Source of the DNA: an uncultured Flavonifractor sp.
Lineage (GTDB): Bacteria; Bacillota; Clostridia; Oscillospirales; Oscillospiraceae
Direction of reading: 5' to 3'
Length of the DNA: 64,000 nt
Assembly: GCA_947346365.1 (NCBI GenBank)
Contig: CANAAV010000001.1
Coordinates: 124,001-188,000, forward strand
The translations under genes were made by a program, and so were the position numbers. Under the pieces are notes generated by a model. That model had not been told where the DNA came from. It searched no databases and saw only the letters and a list, made by a program, of their open reading frames with translations. This document shows positions 49,279-57,821 of this stretch, piece by piece. Position 1 is the stretch's first letter. The number at the start of each line of letters is the position of its first letter.

Positions 49279-50661
49279 TTAGAGGAAGATATACTTGAGC
49301 ACGAAGAGTATGGCCAGCACATAGATAAAAGGTCCGGCTTTTCGGCGTTCTTCTTTTCCGGCGGCCAGGTGGAGAACCGCATAGGAGACCGTGCCCAAGG
49401 CAATGCCCTCGGAGATGCTGTAAAAGATGGGGACTGTCAGAACGCACAGGAAAGCGGGTATGTACTCCAAGGGGTTTTTAAAGTCTACCTTGGAGATGGA
49501 TTTGAGGATCATGGCGCCGACAATGATGAGGGCAGGGGCTGTGGCAAAGGAGGGGATCGCCAGAAAGATGGGGGAGAGGAACAGGGAGAGGAGAAACAGC
49601 GCCCCGGTCACTAGTCCGGTAAGGCCGGTGCGCCCGCCCACGGATACGCCAGCCGCACTCTCAATGAAGGTTGTAGTGGTGGAGGTTCCGAGCACGGCTC
49701 CAACGCAGGTGCCCAGTGCGTCGGACAGCAGCGCTCCGCGCATACGGGGCAGGCGGCCCTGATGGTCCAGCATATCGGCCTCCGAAGCGATGCCGATTAA
49801 ACCGCCCAGGGTGTCGAATACATCCACGAAGAGCAGGGCAAAGACGACGATGAGAAAATCGGGGGAGAGCAGATGACTGAAATCCAGCTGCCCGAAGGTG
49901 GGGGCCAGGCTGGGGACCGTCAGCCCCTGGGAGAAGTCGGGCAGCAAGCTGTAAAAGCCCGCTGCCGGATCGGGAATATAAAATCCCGCCAGCTGACACA
50001 GAATGCCCAGCGCCCAAGTAGCCAGGATTCCCAACAATATGCTGCCCCGGACCTTTTTGACCACGAGGATTCCGGTCATCAGCACGCCGATCAGGGCCAG
50101 CATAGCGGATAGGCCGGCGGTGGAGAAGGTTCCTTGGGCAATCGAATCCGAGAAAGAGAAGACGCCGACCATAGTGCCGGAAGAGGACACGACCAATCCG
50201 CAGTTTTGCAGGCCGATAAAGGCGATAAACAGGCCGATACCGGCGGAAACTGCATGCTTTAAGCACATTGGGATGGCGTTAAATACCTTTTCGCGGACAG
50301 GAGTAATGGACAAAAAGATGAAAACAAGGCCCTCAATGAAAACAGCGGCCAGCGCCGATTGCCAGGGGTAGCCCATTTTTAATACAATAGTATAGGCAAA
50401 ATAGGCGTTGAGGCCCATGCCGGGGGCCAGGGCAAAAGGATAGTTGGCTAGCAGGGCCATGATTACCGTGGCCAGGGCGGAGGCCAGGGCGGTGGCGGTG
50501 AAAACTGCGCCGCTGTCCATACCTGCGACGGAAAGAATGCCGGGGTTAACCGCCAGGATATAGGCCATGGTCATAAAGGTGGTGATTCCGGCAAAAAGCT
50601 CGGTGCGGGGGTTGGTGTGGTTCTGGTTGAGGTGGAATACGCGTTCCAATAGGTTGGACAT
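49279..50661 (-). CDS. NCS2 family purine permease (AzgA/PbuG-like)
   Basis: A 460-residue membrane protein. FAGITTFMTMAYILAVNPGIL (24-44), ALAPGMGLNAYFAY and the later DVFDTLGGLIGIASEADM with STTTTFIESAAGVSVGGRTGL are hallmarks of the AzgA group, which imports hypoxanthine, adenine or guanine. ATG 50661 with AAAAGGAGG 8 bases upstream is used; the frame extends upstream to 50829 but without a start site. The leader (about 70 nt) is too short for a purine riboswitch and none is seen. Confidence 0.88.
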   Translation of the reverse strand: MSNLLERVFHLNQNHTNPRTELFAGITTFMTMAYILAVNPGILSVAGMDSGAVFTATALASALATVIMALLANYPFALAPGMGLNAYFAYTIVLKMGYPWQSALAAVFIEGLVFIFLSITPVREKVFNAIPMCLKHAVSAGIGLFIAFIGLQNCGLVVSSSGTMVGVFSFSDSIAQGTFSTAGLSAMLALIGVLMTGILVVKKVRGSILLGILATWALGILCQLAGFYIPDPAAGFYSLLPDFSQGLTVPSLAPTFGQLDFSHLLSPDFLIVVFALLFVDVFDTLGGLIGIASEADMLDHQGRLPRMRGALLSDALGTCVGAVLGTSTTTTFIESAAGVSVGGRTGLTGLVTGALFLLSLFLSPIFLAIPSFATAPALIIVGAMILKSISKVDFKNPLEYIPAFLCVLTVPIFYSISEGIALGTVSYAVLHLAAGKEERRKAGPFIYVLAILFVLKYIFL

Positions 50662-50737
50662 TGGGGCATCCTCCTTTTGGTGTTGAAGGTGGGGAAAACT
50701 CTGCGGACGGGTCGAAGCAGCCGCTTTATGATTTTTT

Positions 50738-50767
50738 ACTATAGCATGAAACGGCGAGGGGGTACAA
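50738..50767 (-). promoter_or_regulatory. Promoter of the purine permease gene
   Basis: Minus-strand TTGTAC (50762-50767), 18 bp, TATAGT (50738-50743) preceded by TGC, an extended -10. Confidence 0.6.
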
Positions 50768-50813
50768 GGAAAAGTTTTGTCCAGATTGTGAGTGAAAAAA
50801 TACAAATAGAATA

Positions 50814-50842
50814 TTGCGGATTGAGACAAAATGATGTATGAT
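50814..50842 (+). promoter_or_regulatory. Promoter of the SRP RNA gene
   Basis: TTGCGG (50814-50819), 17 bp, TATGAT (50837-50842), about 40 bp before the mature RNA. Confidence 0.6.
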
Positions 50843-50883
50843 ACTTTAAACAGTCTTTGTCGCGCGCACAGACGCCGGCACGT

Positions 50884-51162
50884 GACAAGGCCGCACTAGT
50901 CGGGGAGTTAGCGGTGCCCTGTACCTGCAACCCGCTGCAGCAGGGATGAACTCCGGCCCCCGGAACTTTGCTGTGCCGTCTGACCCTGGTAAGCAGTAAT
51001 GATGGACCGGTCCCGCGCAAGGCCGCCCCGTGAACCGTGTCAGGCGGGGAACCGAGCAGCACTAAGCGGAACGCGGCTTGTGCCGCGGGGGATCCGTTCC
51101 TGAGCCGGCTGCCGGGGTAACGGGTATAGCAGAGCTTTCAAAGGCCGGTGTGCGGTCTTGTC
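50884..51162 (+). ncRNA. ffs: Signal recognition particle RNA, large bacterial type
   Basis: About 279 nt, matching the 271-nt scRNA of Bacillus in length and layout. The ends pair: GACAAGGCCGCAC (50884-50896) with GTGCGGTCTTGTC (51150-51162), one G-U. The Alu domain shows GGGGAGTTAGCGGTGCCCTG and CTGCAACCCGCT; the S-domain tip shows GTCAGGCGGGGAACCGAGCA, the Ffh-binding loop. The RNA forms the SRP with Ffh for membrane targeting. It lies just before dnaX, as in Bacillus. Confidence 0.93.
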
Positions 51163-51360
51163 ATGCGCCGGGCGGCGCAGTGTGGCGGGAGAGGAATTCC
51201 ATCAGTGCGGATGGGCTGGCGGCGGGTTTGCTGTCAGGGAGGGCTGAAGGCTGCAAAATTTTCTTGGACTTCAAGGGTTTTCCGCACAATACGGCAAGCA
51301 TGTGGCTTGCCGCGCTGTGGGAAGGCCCGCTGGACGGTTTAAAAAATTTTTGCCATGCCT

Positions 51361-51392
51361 GCGGGGCGGAGCGTGCTCCGCCCCGCTTTTTT
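51361..51392 (+). terminator. Terminator after the SRP RNA
   Basis: GCGGGGCGGAGC (51361-51372) pairs with GCTCCGCCCCGC (51375-51386), followed by six T. It lies about 200 bp after the mature RNA end, 46 bp before dnaX; the interval 51163-51360 shows no gene. Confidence 0.85.
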
Positions 51393-51437
51393 GTGCTATG
51401 GCATCCGTTATTACATTTTGTTTGTGAGGTGACGGCT

Positions 51438-53147
51438 TTGTATCAGGCCCTATACCGCAAGTGGCGCCCGCGAACCTTTGACGACGTGGTGGGTCAGGGA
51501 CATATCACGCAGACGCTGAAACGTCAGGCGGCTACCGGGCGTCTGTCTCATGCCTACCTGTTCACCGGGACGCGGGGCACCGGCAAGACTACCTGCGCTA
51601 AAATTCTGGCCCGGGCGGTCAACTGTGAGCGCCCCGTAGACGGCAACCCGTGCAATGAGTGCCCTTCCTGTGTGGGAATTGAGAGCGGCGCGATTTTAGA
51701 TGTGCTGGAGCTGGACGCCGCCTCCAATAATGGAGTGGACCAGGTGCGGGCCTTGCGGGACGAGGCGGTCTATACGCCCGCTGCGGTAAAAAAGCGGGTA
51801 TACATCGTGGATGAGGTTCATATGCTCTCCACCGCTGCGTTTAACGCTCTGCTGAAAATATTGGAGGAGCCGCCGTCCCATCTGATGTTCATCCTGGCGA
51901 CGACCGAGCTGCACAAGGTTCCGGCCACCATTAAGTCCCGGTGCCAGCAATTTGCCTTTAAGCGTATCCTCCCCGGCGAGATTGCCGGGCGGCTGTCCTA
52001 TGTGGCTGGACAGGAGGGGATGGTGCTGACGCAGGAGGGCGCGGCCCTGCTGGCGCGGTTGGCAGATGGAGGAATGCGGGACGCCCTCTCACTGCTGGAT
52101 CAGTGCGCCGGTCCTGCCGGAGCCGTCATCGGAGAGGGGGAGATACTGGACGCCCTGGGACTGGCGGGCAGCCTGGAGACCGGACGGCTTTTGGAGCAGG
52201 TGGGGGCGGGGGATGCCGCCGCCGCGCTGGAGACGCTGGGGCGGCTGTACGGGGCGGGGAAGGACGTGGGGAGCCTGTTAAACGAGCTGTCCTCCCTGGT
52301 CCGGGACCTGCTGGTGCGCAGGACGGCTCCTCAAGGGGGCACGGCCCTGCTCAGCGGAGGATATGACGAGAACACCATGCGCCGCTTGTCCAATGTATTT
52401 CAGACTCAACGGCTGGTGCAGATGCTGGGCCTGCTGCAAAAAACAGTGGCGGGGTTATCCCGAAGCGGCAACCGCCGTACGGATGCGGAGCTGTGCTTAA
52501 TCCGGCTGTGTGACCCATCTCTGGATGAGAGCACAGCCGGGCTGAACGCCCGGCTGGCCCGGGTAGAGGAGCTGCTGGCAAAGGGAGGCCGTCCGGCGGC
52601 GTCAGCCCCCCAGGTTTCTGCTGTAAAGCAGCCTGCCGCACCGGTTTTGCCGGAACCTGCCGGTGGGGAAGCCCGCCCCCCCTGGGAGGAAGAGGGGCGG
52701 GTTGAGGCCGCGCCGAAAGGGCCGGAGGGCAGTCCTTCCCGCGCAAAGGGCTCCGCCGTCGGCGGTTTCAAGCCGGCGGCTGCACCTGCGGTGGAGATTT
52801 GGCCCAATTTGGTGGCGGGACTGCGGGGAAAGATCCCCATGGGAGAGTATACTTTTTTAAATAATCCCGCTATGGTGCAGGGAAGGTTGGAAGGGGATAC
52901 GCTGACCGTCTGGGCAGAGTCGGATTTTGTAAAGAGCATGGTGGGAAAACCGGCGGTTTTAGAGGCCATAGGGGCCGCGGCGTCGGCGGTGTCCGGCAGG
53001 GCCGTCCGCTGTACCGCTGCGGTGGGAAAACCTCCGGCCCAGGCGGCCGGGGAAGCTCTTCCGGCAGAGGAACCGGAGGAACACGACCGGCTGGATGATT
53101 TAATGGCTTTTGGGGCCCAGTTTGACAACATCATTATTCAAGAATAG
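51438..53147 (+). CDS. dnaX: DNA polymerase III gamma/tau subunit
   Basis: A 569-residue clamp-loader ATPase. It opens with the classical YQALYRKWRPRTFDDVVGQ, and has a Walker A (GTRGTGKTT), a four-cysteine zinc module (CERPVDGNPCNECPSC), DEVHML and the sensor-1 ATTELHKVP. The C-terminal Pro/Ala-rich part leads to a tau-type tail. The start is TTG 51438, 5-6 bases after GAGGTGA; the open frame continues upstream through the SRP RNA and is not coding there. Confidence 0.93.
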   Translation: MYQALYRKWRPRTFDDVVGQGHITQTLKRQAATGRLSHAYLFTGTRGTGKTTCAKILARAVNCERPVDGNPCNECPSCVGIESGAILDVLELDAASNNGVDQVRALRDEAVYTPAAVKKRVYIVDEVHMLSTAAFNALLKILEEPPSHLMFILATTELHKVPATIKSRCQQFAFKRILPGEIAGRLSYVAGQEGMVLTQEGAALLARLADGGMRDALSLLDQCAGPAGAVIGEGEILDALGLAGSLETGRLLEQVGAGDAAAALETLGRLYGAGKDVGSLLNELSSLVRDLLVRRTAPQGGTALLSGGYDENTMRRLSNVFQTQRLVQMLGLLQKTVAGLSRSGNRRTDAELCLIRLCDPSLDESTAGLNARLARVEELLAKGGRPAASAPQVSAVKQPAAPVLPEPAGGEARPPWEEEGRVEAAPKGPEGSPSRAKGSAVGGFKPAAAPAVEIWPNLVAGLRGKIPMGEYTFLNNPAMVQGRLEGDTLTVWAESDFVKSMVGKPAVLEAIGAAASAVSGRAVRCTAAVGKPPAQAAGEALPAEEPEEHDRLDDLMAFGAQFDNIIIQE

Positions 53148-53159
53148 GAGAGAAACGCG

Positions 53160-53525
53160 ATGGCAAAGGGATTCAACAGCCGCGGGATGGGCGGCAGAGG
53201 AGGCATGGGGCCCATGGGCGGCGGCATGAACGCCAACATGATGAAGCAGGTCCAGAAGATGCAGCAGGATATGCTGCGGATGCAGGAGGAGCTGGAGGCC
53301 AAGACCTACACGGCGGCGGCCGGAGGCGGGGCGGTTTCCGCCACAGTGACCGGAAAGCGGGTGCTGGATTCGCTGATTATTGACCCGGATGCGGTGGATC
53401 CGGAGGATGTGGAGATGCTTCAGGATATGATCGTAGCGGCGGTCAATGAAGCCCTGCGGGCGGCGGAGAGCGATTCAGCCTCCACCATGCAGGGGCTGGC
53501 TGGCGGGCTAAACCTGCCCTTTTAA
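53160..53525 (+). CDS. ybaB: YbaB/EbfC nucleoid-associated protein
   Basis: A 121-residue DNA-binding dimer. A Gly/Met-rich N-terminal extension (1-26) precedes the family core QVQKMQQDMLRMQEELEAKTYTA and the later DPDAVDPEDVEMLQDMIVAAVNEA. It usually lies between dnaX and recR. Here it follows dnaX by 12 bp but recR is absent downstream. Confidence 0.92.
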   Translation: MAKGFNSRGMGGRGGMGPMGGGMNANMMKQVQKMQQDMLRMQEELEAKTYTAAAGGGAVSATVTGKRVLDSLIIDPDAVDPEDVEMLQDMIVAAVNEALRAAESDSASTMQGLAGGLNLPF

Positions 53526-53560
53526 GCGGCGGCGTTTCTATGTTGGAGGAGCAAGCGCTT

Positions 53561-54085
53561 ATGGAACGTCTGCCCAAAATCGGGATGCGCACTGTGAAAA
53601 CCGCTGTGGCGGTAATGGCATGTTTTTTCCTTTTTCTTCCGCTTCAGGGGCTGGAGGAGGGGAGCAGCGGAGTGTTGAGTCCCTTTTATGCCTGCATTGC
53701 GGCTGTGATTTGTATGCAGAGCTCGGTGGGACAGAGCGTGCGTCAAGGAATTTCCCGGATGATAGGCACGCTGCTGGGCGGCGCTATGGGGCTTTTAGTG
53801 CTTCTGCTGGACGACTGGCTGGAGCGGCCGGTGGTGACCGGGCTGCTGCTGAGCGGGGGCGTCATTGCCGTGATCTGGTTGTGCAACCTGCTTCGCCGTC
53901 CGGCAGCCTGCTCCATCGGGTGCGTGGTCCTATGCGTGGTAATCCTCAATCACAGCGGAGCCGACCGCTACTGGTACACCATTCTGCGGGTGGGGGAAAC
54001 CCTGGCAGGAGTGGCGGTAGCGGTGGCGGTGAACCGCCTGCTTCCCGGCGGCAGTCCGGAAGAAGCGGGGGAAAAGGAGCGGTAA
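53561..54085 (+). CDS. Small FUSC/aromatic acid exporter-like membrane protein
   Basis: A 174-residue protein with about five hydrophobic segments. IGMRTVKTAVAVMACFFLF followed by SPFYACIAAVICMQSSVGQSVRQGISRMIGTLLGGAMG fits the N-terminal membrane half of the FUSC/ArAE_1 family, which exports aromatic acids; the usual cytosolic half is missing, as in many short Clostridial members. ATG 53561 with GGAGGAG 9 bases upstream is preferred over ATG 53540. Confidence 0.68.
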   Translation: MERLPKIGMRTVKTAVAVMACFFLFLPLQGLEEGSSGVLSPFYACIAAVICMQSSVGQSVRQGISRMIGTLLGGAMGLLVLLLDDWLERPVVTGLLLSGGVIAVIWLCNLLRRPAACSIGCVVLCVVILNHSGADRYWYTILRVGETLAGVAVAVAVNRLLPGGSPEEAGEKER

Positions 54086-54118
54086 CGGCCGCTTCTATTT
54101 TATGGGAGGGATGAAGTC

Positions 54119-55246
54119 GTGGAACAGGCAAAAGTATACTATTCCGACCTCCGGTGCCAGACGGGGAAGAATCTTTTGCAGAAGCTGCAAAAATTGATTC
54201 GCACGGCGGGTATTGGGGAGATTGATTTTGAGGGAAAGCTCACGGCGATTAAGATGCACTTTGGAGAGCCGGGCAATCTGGCGTTTCTGCGGCCCAATTA
54301 CGCCAAAGCGGTGGCAGACGTGGTGAAGGAGCTGGGAGGCGTCCCTTTCCTCACAGACTGCAACACCCTCTATCCGGGCCGGCGGAAAAATGCCCTGGAG
54401 CATCTGGAGGCGGCCTATGAAAACGGCTTTACGCCCCTGAGCACAGGGTGCCAGGTGGTGATCGGCGACGGGCTGCGGGGCAATGACGATGTGGAGGTCC
54501 CTGTGGAGGGAGCGGAGCATATCAAGAGCGCTAAGATCGGCAAGGCGGTGATGGAGGCCGATGTGTTCCTTTCCCTGAGCCATTTCAAGGGCCATGAGCA
54601 GACGGGTTTCGGCGGGGCCATTAAGAACATCGGCATGGGCTGTGGCAGCCGCCGGGGAAAAATGGAGCAGCATGCGGCGGGCAAGCCTACGGTGGACCGG
54701 CAGAGCTGTGTTGGCTGCCGCAGGTGCGCGTCTCAGTGCGCCCACGGGGCGATCTCCTATGGAGAAGACCGGAAGGCGTCCATTGACCACAGCAGATGTG
54801 TGGGGTGCGGGCGGTGCATCGCTGTGTGCAACCCGGACGCCATTGAGCCGGACTATGACTGTGCGATGGAGGAGCTGAGCTGCCGCATGGCGGAATATGC
54901 CAAAGCAGTGGTGGATGGGCGGCCGCAGTTTCATATTTCGCTGGTGATTGACGTGTCTCCTTTCTGCGACTGCCACGGGGAAAACGACATACCTATTTTG
55001 CCCGATATCGGCATGTTTGCCTCTTTTGATCCTGTGGCGTTGGATCAGGCCTGTGCCGACGCCTGTATGCGGCAGCAGCCTCTGCCCGGCTCTCTGCTGG
55101 ATGAGAGGATGCACCAGGAGGATTTCTGCGATCACCATGACCATTTTACCAATGTCATGCCCAATACAGATTGGAAGGTGTGTCTGGCGCACTGTGAAAA
55201 AATTGGGATCGGCACCCGGAGCTATGAGCTGATCCGGGTAAAATAA
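54119..55246 (+). CDS. DUF362 domain protein with two 4Fe-4S clusters
   Basis: A 375-residue protein. Residues 1-190 and 260-375 belong to the DUF362 fold ([45 protein letters not shown]), interrupted by a bacterial ferredoxin domain with [11 protein letters not shown] (near 198) and [11 protein letters not shown] (near 227). Function not established; such proteins may be electron carriers or iron-sulphur enzymes. Start GTG 54119 with GGGAGGG upstream. Confidence 0.82.
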   Translation: MEQAKVYYSDLRCQTGKNLLQKLQKLIRTAGIGEIDFEGKLTAIKMHFGEPGNLAFLRPNYAKAVADVVKELGGVPFLTDCNTLYPGRRKNALEHLEAAYENGFTPLSTGCQVVIGDGLRGNDDVEVPVEGAEHIKSAKIGKAVMEADVFLSLSHFKGHEQTGFGGAIKNIGMGCGSRRGKMEQHAAGKPTVDRQSCVGCRRCASQCAHGAISYGEDRKASIDHSRCVGCGRCIAVCNPDAIEPDYDCAMEELSCRMAEYAKAVVDGRPQFHISLVIDVSPFCDCHGENDIPILPDIGMFASFDPVALDQACADACMRQQPLPGSLLDERMHQEDFCDHHDHFTNVMPNTDWKVCLAHCEKIGIGTRSYELIRVK

Positions 55247-55287
55247 GCGTATACCGGAAAATAGAGGAAGAAAGGAGACACAGCAGC

Positions 55288-55953
55288 ATGGACGTAAAGG
55301 AAATACTCTCCCGCTGTGACCATACCCTGCTGAAGCAGGACGCCACTTGGGAGCAGATTCGAGAGATCTGCGATGACGGCAGAAGGTTTGAATGTGCCAG
55401 CGTGTGCATTCCGGCGGCCTATGTGAAGCAGGCGGCGGAATATGTGGGCAATGACTTGAAAATCTGTACGGTGATCGGATTCCCTAATGGCTACTCCACT
55501 ACCGAAGTAAAGGTTTTTGAAACGGAGGACGCCATCCGCGCCGGGGCGGACGAGATTGATATGGTGGTGAACCTGGGCTGGGTGAAGGATAAACGCTGGG
55601 ATGATCTTCTCTCAGAGATACAAGCAGTTAAGCTCTCCTGCCAGGGACGCATTCTCAAGGTGATTGTAGAGGCCTGCCTGTTGACGGAGGAGGAAAAAAT
55701 CCGCCTGTGCGAGTTGGTGAGTCAGGCGGGAGCGGATTATATCAAGACTTCCACCGGCTTTTCCACCGGCGGGGCTACCAGAGAGGATGTGGCCCTGTTC
55801 AAAACGCATATCGGCCCCGGGGTGAAAATTAAGGCTGCCGGCGGTATCCGCACATTGCAGGACGCAGAGGATTTTATCCGTTTGGGTGCGGACCGGCTGG
55901 GCACTTCTGCGATTGTGAAACTGGTCAAAAATGAGACGCCTCAGGGGTATTGA
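55288..55953 (+). CDS. deoC: Deoxyribose-phosphate aldolase
   Basis: A 221-residue class I aldolase cleaving 2-deoxyribose 5-phosphate to glyceraldehyde 3-phosphate and acetaldehyde. The Schiff-base lysine is Lys153 ([14 protein letters not shown]), and Asp91 with Lys124-like residues complete the site ([18 protein letters not shown]). AGAAAGGAG precedes the ATG. It lies before a nucleoside-type lipoprotein, which suggests use of deoxynucleosides. Confidence 0.95.
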   Translation: MDVKEILSRCDHTLLKQDATWEQIREICDDGRRFECASVCIPAAYVKQAAEYVGNDLKICTVIGFPNGYSTTEVKVFETEDAIRAGADEIDMVVNLGWVKDKRWDDLLSEIQAVKLSCQGRILKVIVEACLLTEEEKIRLCELVSQAGADYIKTSTGFSTGGATREDVALFKTHIGPGVKIKAAGGIRTLQDAEDFIRLGADRLGTSAIVKLVKNETPQGY

Positions 55954-55959
55954 GGCGCA

Positions 55960-55987
55960 GCGGCGCCGCAGGAAGCTGCGGCGCCGC
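55960..55987 (+). terminator. Hairpin after deoC
   Basis: Arms 55960-55971 and 55976-55987 pair perfectly over 12 G+C-rich pairs (loop GAAG), 6 bp after the deoC stop; followed by GTTACTTTC, a weak T-tract. Confidence 0.6.
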
Positions 55988-56080
55988 GTTACTTTCGGGC
56001 AAATGATACGCGTGGGTTTCGTTTGGCGGCTGGGAATGTAATGGTTTTGTAAAAAAAGTGAGAACGGGGTAAAAATGCGG

Positions 56081-56109
56081 TTGCTCTTTGTGAAAAGATG
56101 GGGTATAAT
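56081..56109 (+). promoter_or_regulatory. Promoter of the BMP-family lipoprotein gene
   Basis: TTGCTC (56081-56086), 17 bp, TATAAT (56104-56109), 81 bp before the start codon. Confidence 0.65.
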
Positions 56110-56190
56110 GAAAGCGCAGCTCAGAGAGGCGAGGACGATCCGTGTTCTGTACCGAACTGGGCCATTTTTTTGAAAGGAAGGTAGATACCA

Positions 56191-57399
56191 ATGAACAAAG
56201 CTAAGAAGTTTGCCGCGCTGCTGCTGTCCCTTGCCATGGTCTTTGCGCTGGCAGCCTGCGGCAACGGTACCACTCCCGGTGGTTCCGCCGCCACCCCCGC
56301 TCCCAATACCGCGGAGCCCGCTCCCACCGGCGCGCCCGCCGTGGAGCCCACTCCCGAGGGCGGCAGTGATTCCGGATACCGCGTCGCTATGATTACCGAC
56401 TACGGCGACATCACCGACGAGTCCTTTAACCAGACCACTTATGAGGCCTGTGTCCAGTTCCGCGACGAGCAGGGTGTGGACTTCACCTACTACAAGCCCA
56501 ACGGCGACTCCACCGCTGAGCGTGTAGCCATGGTGGACGCCGCAATTGCCGACGGGTTTAATGTGATCGTGATGCCCGGCTTTGCCTTTGGCGAGACCAT
56601 CATGCAGTCTGCCGAGCTGTATCCCGACGTGAAGTTCATTGCCCTGGACGTGGGCGAGGGCGACCTGCCCGACTACACCCTGCTGGAGAACACCTACTGC
56701 GCCGTGTATCAGGAAGAGCTGTGCGGCTACATGGCCGGCTACGCCGCTGTGAAGCTGGGCTATACGCACCTGGGCTTCCTGGGCGGCATGGCGGTTCCCG
56801 CGGTGGTCCGCTATGGCTATGGCTACGTGCAGGGCATCAACGCCGCTGCGGCTGAGATGGGCATTACCGGCAACGTGACCGTAGAGTACGCCTATGGCAA
56901 TCAGTTCTTCGGCGATGCCGACATCACTGCTTACATGGACACCTGGTATGGCAACGGTACTGAGGTGGTCTTTGCCTGCGGGGGCGGCATCTACACCTCC
57001 GCGGCTGAGGCGGCTGCCAAAGTGGGCGGCAAGGTTATCGGCGTGGACGTAGACCAGGCCGCTATCATCAATGCCTATGGAGACGGCATGACCGTGACCT
57101 CCGCTATGAAGGGCCTGGCTCCCACGGTTATTGATACTCTGACCGACGTAATCATCAATGGCAACTGGTCCAAGTATGCCGGCAAGATGGAGACCCTGGG
57201 TCTGGTGTCCGCCGATCCAGAGGCCAACTACGTGCAGATCCCCATGGACAGCACCCAGTGGGGCGAGGGATTCAGCCAGGATGATTACAAGGACCTGGTG
57301 GGCGCTATGTTTGACGGCAGCGTCACTGTGTCCAATGATATCACCGTGGAGCCCACCGTTGACGTAACCGTCAACTATCAGGGCAATATCAAGGGGTAA
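56191..57399 (+). CDS. BMP-family nucleoside-type ABC substrate-binding lipoprotein
   Basis: A 402-residue lipoprotein: signal peptide 1-22 with lipobox LAAC and lipidated Cys23, a Pro/Thr/Ala-rich linker (24-60), then a BMP/PnrA-type periplasmic-binding domain (VAMITDYGDITDESFNQTTYEA; IVMPGFAFGE; VFACGGGIYTSAAEAA). Members bind purine nucleosides or related ligands. No permease or ATPase genes follow: the next gene is glnA. The codon use (CGC/CGT for Arg) suggests strong expression. AAAGGAAGG precedes the ATG. Confidence 0.88.
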   Translation: MNKAKKFAALLLSLAMVFALAACGNGTTPGGSAATPAPNTAEPAPTGAPAVEPTPEGGSDSGYRVAMITDYGDITDESFNQTTYEACVQFRDEQGVDFTYYKPNGDSTAERVAMVDAAIADGFNVIVMPGFAFGETIMQSAELYPDVKFIALDVGEGDLPDYTLLENTYCAVYQEELCGYMAGYAAVKLGYTHLGFLGGMAVPAVVRYGYGYVQGINAAAAEMGITGNVTVEYAYGNQFFGDADITAYMDTWYGNGTEVVFACGGGIYTSAAEAAAKVGGKVIGVDVDQAAIINAYGDGMTVTSAMKGLAPTVIDTLTDVIINGNWSKYAGKMETLGLVSADPEANYVQIPMDSTQWGEGFSQDDYKDLVGAMFDGSVTVSNDITVEPTVDVTVNYQGNIKG

Positions 57400-57485
57400 T
57401 AATAGTCGGCGGCGCTTTTGCACACCGGCTGTTCCAAGAAGGGAAGGATGACTCTTCCCGGGCAGGAGTATCTGCAATTTGAGGG

Positions 57486-57532
57486 AATTTCCCGGCAGGG
57501 ATCGCACTGAGATCTCCTGCCGGGAAATTTTT
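57486..57532 (+). terminator. Terminator of the BMP-family gene
   Basis: AATTTCCCGGCAGG (57486-57499) pairs with CCTGCCGGGAAATT (57516-57529), followed by T-run to 57532. It lies 87 bp after the stop codon. Confidence 0.85.
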
Positions 57533-57601
57533 GCCCTGCTGCGCTTCTCAGCCTGCGCAGCCGGTAATCACTGTGGCAGCTTCAACGGATTTACTCAAAA
57601 A

Positions 57602-57689
57602 TGCAGGACAATAATATATAACTTGCATAAAGAGAGGGATAATCTGCAAATAAGCCTTATAAATTGCAACAAAATTTCTTTAGAATGCA
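57602..57689 (+). promoter_or_regulatory. Phased TGCA repeat array before the glnA promoter
   Basis: TGCA recurs at 57602, 57624, 57645, 57665 and 57686, at intervals of 22, 21, 20 and 21 bp, that is two helical turns, ending 9 bp before the -35. The last three copies read TGCAA. The AT-rich spacers show no gene. The pattern suggests a regulator bound in register on one face of the DNA. Confidence 0.55.
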
Positions 57690-57697
57690 AAAAAGCC

Positions 57698-57726
57698 TTG
57701 ACTTTTCTGATTTCACCGGCTATACT
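57698..57726 (+). promoter_or_regulatory. glnA: Promoter of glnA
   Basis: TTGACT (57698-57703), 17 bp, TATACT (57721-57726), giving a leader of about 90 nt. Confidence 0.75.
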
Positions 57727-57743
57727 GATCTTAGTTCAGGCGT

Positions 57744-57795
57744 GAGCAACGGCGTTCCGCCCCGGCAGGGGGAGGAGCGCCGCTTTTCGTTTTTC
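57744..57795 (+). promoter_or_regulatory. glnA leader: intrinsic terminator overlapped by a candidate ANTAR hexaloop
   Basis: Terminator: 57750-57758 with 57774-57782 and inner CCCC/GGGG, followed by CTTTTCGTTTTTC (57783-57795), only 26 bases before glnA. Overlapping its 5' arm, GAGC (57744-57747) and GTTC (57754-57757) close a six-base loop AACGGC with A at position 1 and G at position 4, the ANTAR recognition rule. Binding of the ANTAR protein encoded after glnA would prevent the terminator. A second hexaloop, present in most ANTAR targets, was not found. Confidence 0.6.
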
Positions 57796-57821
57796 TGGGA
57801 AAAAAGAAAGGAGATTTCACT

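Noticed and set aside
50662..50829. Longer N-terminus of the purine permease
   Set aside because: It would cover the promoter; AAAAGGAGG directs the start to 50661.
50662..50880. Possible purine riboswitch before the NCS2 permease
   Set aside because: The leader is only about 70 nt and the conserved purine aptamer loops are not present.
51078..51437. Upstream extension of the dnaX reading frame
   Set aside because: Runs through the SRP RNA and a terminator; DnaX homologues start at YQALYRKWRP, where a ribosome site and TTG are found.
55612..57507. Minus-strand open frame of 631 codons opposite deoC and the BMP gene
   Set aside because: Crosses two genes, a terminator and a promoter on the other strand; shadow frame.
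57725..57739. CTGA/TCAG stem as the first ANTAR hexaloop of the glnA leader
   Set aside because: The loop has seven bases without the A1/G4 pattern and overlaps the -10, so most of it would not be transcribed.
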